From contig CALVOS010000060.1 in assembly GCA_944350325.1 (NCBI GenBank), positions 1 through 32,623 of the forward strand: 32,623 nt of DNA, in the 5' to 3' direction. This document shows, piece after piece, positions 28,355-32,623 of this stretch; position 1 is the first letter of the stretch; the number at the start of each line of letters is the position of its first letter. The notes below the pieces were generated by a model that worked only from the letters and a program-made list of their open reading frames with translations, did not search any database and was not told where the DNA came from. Made by a program: the position numbers and the translations under genes. Origin of the DNA: an uncultured Bacilli bacterium. GTDB lineage: Bacteria > Bacillota_I > Bacilli_A > RFN20 > CAG-826.

Positions 28355-30484
28355 CTAGCCGATCGCCGGGGTGACGATGATGGTGGAGCAGCCCGCCTCC
28401 TCGTCGTAGACGATCCCGGCCCTGGCGTCGTCCTTGAGATAGAAGCCGCTCGCCTCGTCGTAGGACCAGCCGTCCGCGACAAGGAGCGCCCCGTACTCCT
28501 CCACAAGATCGCCCTGCGCGATGATCGTGAGGATCCCGTAGGAGGGGATGGGGAGAACGATCTGGTAGCCCGGGACCTCCGGGAGGGAGGTCACCTCGGT
28601 GATACCGAGGGACTTGAGGCAGAGCGCGACGTACTCCGCGTCCCAGAGATAGTTGGCCGAGAGGGGCTCGAAGGAGAGGACGAGCGTGCCGCTCTCCGCC
28701 TCGTAGGAAAGGAAGAGCGCGATGTCCATGCTCTCGTTCGCGTAGGCGGCATGGTAGCCCATGAAGGAGGCGAAGCCCATGTCGACCCATCCTGCTTCCT
28801 CGAGCTTGAGGAGGTAGGAGGCGACTTCTTCCTCCGTCGCTCCCTCCATCCGGAGGTAGGGGCCGGTCTCGTCGTAGCCAAGGTAGTAGCTCTCGACCGC
28901 GGCGAACTCAGGCGCGGGGAGCGCGAAGGGGGCGGCATCGGGGGAGAGGGCGCCTCCGTAGCGTTCCTCGATCACGGAGGAGAGCTCGTCCGCGGGGAAG
29001 GAAGGATAGGAGGCCCCGGCGGGGAGGATGTTCACGATGTTGACGATGATCCCGGTCGACTCGTCTTGGACGGCGCCGATCACGGCGAGGGCCTTCTCGC
29101 TCGGGTCGAGATAGCCTCCCTGGGCCTCGTCGAGCGTCCAGCCCGCCTCCTCGAGGACGGCGCCGATCTCGTTCCCGGCGTAGCCGTAGTCGGAGGCAAG
29201 GATCTGGAGCTGGACGAGCCCGGGGTTCGCCTCCTGGTCGCAATATAGCTGCATCTCGGCGATTCCGACGGAGGTGAGGTCGGGGAAGGAGACGTCGCTG
29301 AAGCCGGCATCCGTCATGGCGCTTGCGATTTCCTCCGTCGGCCAGACGAAGTGATACTGGAAGAGGACGAGGATGATGCCGTCCTGCTCGGCGAGGATCA
29401 TCTCGAGGTTGCCGGAGATGGCGCTATGGACGCCCTCTCCGGATTCGCTGGTCGTCCAGCCGAGGTCGGAAAGCTCCTCGATCCAGGAAGAAAGGGGCCC
29501 TTCGGCGCGGACCACGAGGCCGTAGATGCCGGAGTTGGCGTCCAGGAGCTGGTAGTCGTAGGTGGCTCTCCCGGGGTATTCCGGGATGTCGACCGGGTCA
29601 ATCTGGAGCATGACCTTGAAGTAGAGGTCGAGCTGGTCCTGGGGGATCTCGGTCGGGAGGGGCTCCCCGATCTGGAGGAAGAGATGGCCGAAGCTCTCCT
29701 CGATCCCGATGTAGCAGAGGGCGGTCCCGGTCGGGTCGAGGTATCCGTTCTGGAGGGGGTCGTAGGTCCAGCCCGCCTCCTCGAAGATGCTCTCGAGCGC
29801 CTCCTTGTCGGCCACGTCGTCCGGCCCTTCCCAGCTGACCTGGATGATCCCGCCGACGTTCCGGAAGACGTAGTTCTGGCTCGGGAGCGAGGAGCAATCC
29901 GGCACCTCGACGTCGCCAAGCCCGTTGGCGTTCATTGCCATCCCGATCTCGGCAGAGGGCCACTCGGGATCGTAGACGGTCGGGTAGACGTCGATGTGGA
30001 GCTCGCCCTGGATGGTGGTGAAGCTCCCGGAGGAGGTCACCATGTAAAGGTCGTAGCGCCACTCCCTCCCATCCTGGTAGTCGAAGTAGCAAAGCTCCCC
30101 GAGCTGCAGCTCGGGATAGTCCTCGTCTTGGACGAAGCCCTTCTCCTCAAGAAGGCTCGCGTAGTCGAGGAGGAGCGCGTAGGGGAGGTCCTCGACGACA
30201 TAGCCGAGGGCGCCCAGGAGCTCATAGGGCTGGAACTCGCCCTCCTTCCCGAAGTCCATCCAGGGGATGGAGTAGCCTTCCCCGAGATAGCTCTCCTGGA
30301 AGGAGATCTGGGACTCGGTCCAACCTTCCTTCGCGGGAGGCTCGCTTGCGGAGGAGGATCCCCCGAGCGAGGAGGAGGCCCCTTCGCTCGCGGAGGAAGA
30401 GGAGGAGCTTCCCTCCTGGGGCCCGCAGGAAGCGAGGAGGAGCGCGGCGGAGAGGATCAGTAGCGGCAGTTTCATCTTGTTCAT
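28355..30484 (-). CDS. Repeat-containing lipoprotein 2, paralogue of lipoprotein 1
   Basis: A 709-residue lipoprotein with signal peptide and lipobox (LLLASC, Cys20), a Ser-rich linker to about residue 50, and the same six-repeat plan as lipoprotein 1. Matching blocks include ESYLGEGYSIPWMDF against EKYLGEGEEIPYIDL, LPTEIPQDQLDLYFKV against LPTEIPLAESNAALTR, EEAGWTLDEAQGGYLDPSEKALAVIGAVQ against EEGWTLDEALGGYEDPTGTVYAVIG, and LWDAEYVALCLKSLGITE against KWDAAYVEDLLSYIGATE. Order and spacing are the same along the whole protein, so the two genes come from one old tandem duplication of a complete gene. The start ATG at 30484 follows AAGGAG; M4 (30475) is a second option. It has its own terminator. 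A TTGACC at 30559-30564 (minus strand) could be part of its promoter. Confidence 0.9.
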   Translation of the reverse strand: MNKMKLPLLILSAALLLASCGPQEGSSSSSSASEGASSSLGGSSSASEPPAKEGWTESQISFQESYLGEGYSIPWMDFGKEGEFQPYELLGALGYVVEDLPYALLLDYASLLEEKGFVQDEDYPELQLGELCYFDYQDGREWRYDLYMVTSSGSFTTIQGELHIDVYPTVYDPEWPSAEIGMAMNANGLGDVEVPDCSSLPSQNYVFRNVGGIIQVSWEGPDDVADKEALESIFEEAGWTYDPLQNGYLDPTGTALCYIGIEESFGHLFLQIGEPLPTEIPQDQLDLYFKVMLQIDPVDIPEYPGRATYDYQLLDANSGIYGLVVRAEGPLSSWIEELSDLGWTTSESGEGVHSAISGNLEMILAEQDGIILVLFQYHFVWPTEEIASAMTDAGFSDVSFPDLTSVGIAEMQLYCDQEANPGLVQLQILASDYGYAGNEIGAVLEEAGWTLDEAQGGYLDPSEKALAVIGAVQDESTGIIVNIVNILPAGASYPSFPADELSSVIEERYGGALSPDAAPFALPAPEFAAVESYYLGYDETGPYLRMEGATEEEVASYLLKLEEAGWVDMGFASFMGYHAAYANESMDIALFLSYEAESGTLVLSFEPLSANYLWDAEYVALCLKSLGITEVTSLPEVPGYQIVLPIPSYGILTIIAQGDLVEEYGALLVADGWSYDEASGFYLKDDARAGIVYDEEAGCSTIIVTPAIG

Positions 30485-30573
30485 CGCATGACTCCTTGGT
30501 GCTCATGCCTTGCGCGCGTCGCGCGAAAGCCCCGCTATCTTCCCTTGCTCCATCAAAAGGTCAAGAGAAATCT

Positions 30574-31755
30574 CTAGCGGCGGAAGAGCGCCTTCTCCGA
30601 GCGGAAGAGGCGGTCGGTGAGGAAGACGAGAAGCGCCGTGGCGAAGAGGTCGACGACGACCGTGATGGCGAGGTAGGCCCAGGGGAACACCTCGCTCCGG
30701 ATGACGAGCGCCATGCACGTGGCGACGTTGAGGATGGGGACGAAGGCGAAGGGAAGGGAGGAGAGGTCGAGGAAGGCTCCGAAGACGGAGGCGAGGATCC
30801 CGAGGCTGAGGAAGGGGCCGATCCAGGAGTTCGCCTCCTTCACGGAGCGCGCGAGGGTCGAGAGGAGGAAGCCGAGGCCAAGGAAGAGGAAGAGGGCGGG
30901 GAAGATGATGAGGAGGACGGGAAGGGCGAGTTCGGCGGAAAGGCTCATCCCTCCCATAAGGAAGGGGAGGGAAAGGAAGGTCCCGAGGAAGCTCGTCGCG
31001 CCCGAGACGAGGGAAACCGTCCCGGCCGCGGCCATCTTGCCCCAGACGATCGTTCCGCGAGGGACGGGCGTGATGAGGAGCGCCGCGAGCGTCCCTCGCT
31101 CCTTCTCCCCGGCGATCGCCTCCGGGGTTAGGGAGCAGACGCTCGACATGAGGAGGGAGATGGTGACGAGGGGGAAGAGGAAGGAGAGGATCTGGTTCCC
31201 CTGGTAGTCGCCTTTCCCAAGGTTCCCGTCGATCGGCCCGTCCGCGTCCTGGTTCAGCAAATACCCGTCGTAGGCGAGGGGGACGAGCTCGAGCATGAGG
31301 GCGTGCGCGTAGGTCGCCTTCTCGGAGGCCCCGTCGTAGTAAAGGGCGAGGGAGGGCACCGCGGAGCGGTCGAAGAGGACGTCCTCGAACGAAGGGGAGT
31401 AGTCAAGGAAGAGGTCGTACTCGCCCTCGGCGACCTTTCCCATCGCCTCCTCCCGGTCTTCCCGGGGAATCGGGAAATAGGAGGCGGAGTTCCCCTTCCC
31501 TTGCTCCTTGAGGGCGCTTTCGAAGAGGGTCAGGAGGACAGGCTCCTCGCTATCCTCGGAGAAGTCCTCCATGTAGGCGATGGAAAAGGTTTCTCCCTCC
31601 GGGCTTCCGGAAATGTCGAGGCTCTGGAGCGCGGTGCCCATGAGGGGGTAGATGATGAGGATGAGGATGCCGGGCAAAAAGAGCGCGATGAGCATGCGCG
31701 GGTCGGTAAGGTAGCGCCGGAGCTCCTTCCGGAAGATCGCGAGGAAGGCCCTCAT
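30574..31755 (-). CDS. ABC-2 type exporter permease (NatB-like)
   Basis: A 393-residue permease subunit of an ABC-2 exporter. One N-terminal span (about residues 21-41, MLIALFLPGILILIIYPLMG) is followed by an extracytoplasmic domain of about 130 residues, then five or six more spans from about 190. The conserved segment EAIAGEKERGTLAALLITPVPRG before the later spans is the signature of this family (NatB/YhgE-type, 'E.iageKE.gTle.ll..p'). With the ATPase gene upstream it forms a complete exporter; candidates in the family export Na+ or small hydrophobic compounds, or take part in envelope processes. The start ATG overlaps the ATPase stop by 4 bases (31752-31755). Substrate is unknown. Confidence 0.92.
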   Translation of the reverse strand: MRAFLAIFRKELRRYLTDPRMLIALFLPGILILIIYPLMGTALQSLDISGSPEGETFSIAYMEDFSEDSEEPVLLTLFESALKEQGKGNSASYFPIPREDREEAMGKVAEGEYDLFLDYSPSFEDVLFDRSAVPSLALYYDGASEKATYAHALMLELVPLAYDGYLLNQDADGPIDGNLGKGDYQGNQILSFLFPLVTISLLMSSVCSLTPEAIAGEKERGTLAALLITPVPRGTIVWGKMAAAGTVSLVSGATSFLGTFLSLPFLMGGMSLSAELALPVLLIIFPALFLFLGLGFLLSTLARSVKEANSWIGPFLSLGILASVFGAFLDLSSLPFAFVPILNVATCMALVIRSEVFPWAYLAITVVVDLFATALLVFLTDRLFRSEKALFRR

Positions 31756-32516
31756 GCGTCTCTCCTTTCCCCGAGAAGGGAGAAGAAGCTCTCCTCAAGG
31801 GTGCCTCCCCCTCGGACTTCCTCGAGGCTTCCCTCGACCGCGAGCCTTCCCTCGAGAAGGATGCCCACGCGATCGCAGAGCTTCTCGACGAGGGAGAAGA
31901 TGTGGGTGGAAAGAAGAATCGTTCGGCCCTTATCCCTCAGGGAGCGGAGGAAGTCCTCCACGGCCTTCGCGCCCAGGATGTCGAGCCCGTTCGTCGGCTC
32001 GTCGAAGATGATGAGCTCCGGGTCGTTCACGAGGGCGAGGGCAAGGGAGGCCTTCTGCTTCATCCCGCTGGACAAGGCATCGATCTTCTTGTCGCGGAAA
32101 GGAAGGATCCCGAACTCTTGGAAAAGCATCTCCTTTCTCTCCTTGGCGACCTCACGCGGGATCCCGTGGAGCTCGCTCATGAAGTCAAAGAGATAGTCGG
32201 GGGTGAAGAAGCCGTCTTGCTTCAGCTCGGCAGTCAAGAAACCGATTTTCGAGCGATAACCCTTCAAATCCTCGTTGATGTTTCTGTTTTCATAGAAAAT
32301 CGATCCTTCGTCCGGGGCGATGAGCGAACCGATCATCCTTAGGCTCGTCGTCTTGCCCGCCCCGTTCGGACCTAGGAGCGCGTAGATCTCCCCCTTCCGG
32401 ATCGACAAGGAGACGTGGTCTACGGCGAGGAGGGATGTCCGGCCCGGCTTTCTCTCCTTTCGGGGGAGAGGGAAACGTTTCGTGATCGCCTCGGATCTCA
32501 GGAGAATTTTTTCCAT
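31752..32516 (-). CDS. ABC exporter ATPase (NatA-like)
   Basis: A 254-residue ABC ATPase: Walker A GPNGAGKT (49-56), signature LSSGMKQK (148-155), Walker B ELIIFDEP (167-174), followed by the D-loop NGLD and H-loop STHIF. It powers the NatB-like permease encoded next. The signature has SSGM where LSGGQ is usual; GMKQK forms are typical for the ABC-2 exporter ATPases. Upstream of the ATG at 32516 no Shine-Dalgarno sequence is visible (ACTCTCCGC precedes the ATG), and TAAACT, a possible -10 box on the minus strand, ends only 6 bases before it. This would mean either a leaderless message or translation coupled to an upstream gene. The protein starts 41 bases after the end of a possible further minus-strand gene. 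Confidence 0.95.
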   Translation of the reverse strand: MEKILLRSEAITKRFPLPRKERKPGRTSLLAVDHVSLSIRKGEIYALLGPNGAGKTTSLRMIGSLIAPDEGSIFYENRNINEDLKGYRSKIGFLTAELKQDGFFTPDYLFDFMSELHGIPREVAKERKEMLFQEFGILPFRDKKIDALSSGMKQKASLALALVNDPELIIFDEPTNGLDILGAKAVEDFLRSLRDKGRTILLSTHIFSLVEKLCDRVGILLEGRLAVEGSLEEVRGGGTLEESFFSLLGERRDA

Positions 32517-32557
32517 GCGGAGAGTTTAGCAAAGGGCCGGAGCGGCGAGGAGGAGAA

Positions 32558-32623
32558 CTAGGCCCCCGTCGCCTCCTTGAGGAGGCGCCTGCACCAGGAA
32601 AGGGAGGACTGGATCCTTCTTCC
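32558..32623 (-). CDS. Possible 3' end of an unknown gene (partial)
   Basis: On the minus strand the last 66 bases read open to a TAG (32560-32558) and give 21 residues, ending WCRRLLKEATGA. Codon choice is as in neighbouring genes. It is too short to identify, and the open frame could be chance in GC-rich DNA. If real, it is upstream of and co-directional with the ATPase gene. Confidence 0.3.
   Translation of the reverse strand, partial: GRRIQSSLSWCRRLLKEATGA

Noticed and set aside
29351-30463. 370-residue open frame on the plus strand
   Set aside because: It is antisense to lipoprotein 2 and has no start signal or domain.

Overview
This is a GC-rich bacterial chromosome segment with about 25 genes, five tRNA genes and no insertion sequence, prophage or CRISPR array. 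TGA ends several genes (positions 424-426, 11972-11974, 13296-13298) and the only tRNA-Trp has anticodon CCA, so the standard code is used. The gene content points to an uncultured, probably host-associated, monoderm Bacillota, perhaps a high-GC relative of the Erysipelotrichia/Mollicutes side of Bacilli: a secretin-less Tad-like pilus locus, LemA with a DUF3137-like protein, zinc-ribbon/DUF4234, DUF2752, DUF5662, a 4Fe-4S aldo/keto reductase and lipoproteins with Gram-positive style anchors. The lineage is inference. Promoters are distinctive: most have a perfect TATAAT and almost no -35 box, while the tRNA promoters have clear -35 boxes.

Layout. 1-2136: the 3' end of deoD, then a NERD-like membrane protein and a polytopic membrane protein. 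2133-2888 (minus): a small sugar transferase and tRNA-Gly. 2989-7334: gltX, tRNA-Glu(CUC), pyrG (CTP synthase) and an overlapping diacylglycerol/lipid kinase. 7437-9791: a large membrane protein with a Pro/Glu-rich linker and coiled coil. 9873-10424 (minus): a guanylate-kinase-like protein.

10542-15179 is the most interesting block. It is a tightly packed, translationally coupled Tad/type II secretion-like pilus operon: possible regulator, secreted protein, pseudopilin-like protein, TadA-type ATPase, TadB- and TadC-like platform proteins, a second pseudopilin-like protein and a 56-residue pilin. It lacks TadZ, a secretin and a prepilin peptidase. After it come acpP, tRNA-Asn and tRNA-Glu(UUC).

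15840-19769: a cytoplasmic GH13 enzyme abutting a DUF3137-like membrane protein, then lemA. 19862-22628: a coupled operon of zinc-ribbon/DUF4234, DUF2752, DUF5662 and Fe-S aldo/keto reductase genes, then tRNA-Trp. 22832-23079 has no gene but many inverted repeats.

23080-25929 is a self-contained signalling unit: an ECF-type promoter (TGAAAC, 17 bp, CGTACT), an ECF sigma factor, and a single-pass membrane protein with a very large Ig-like ectodomain, overlapping the sigma gene by 4 bp. 25998-30484 (minus) encodes two adjacent paralogous lipoproteins, each built of six divergent repeats of about 110 residues. 30574-32516 (minus) encodes a NatAB-like ABC-2 exporter. The last 66 bases may hold the end of one more minus-strand gene.
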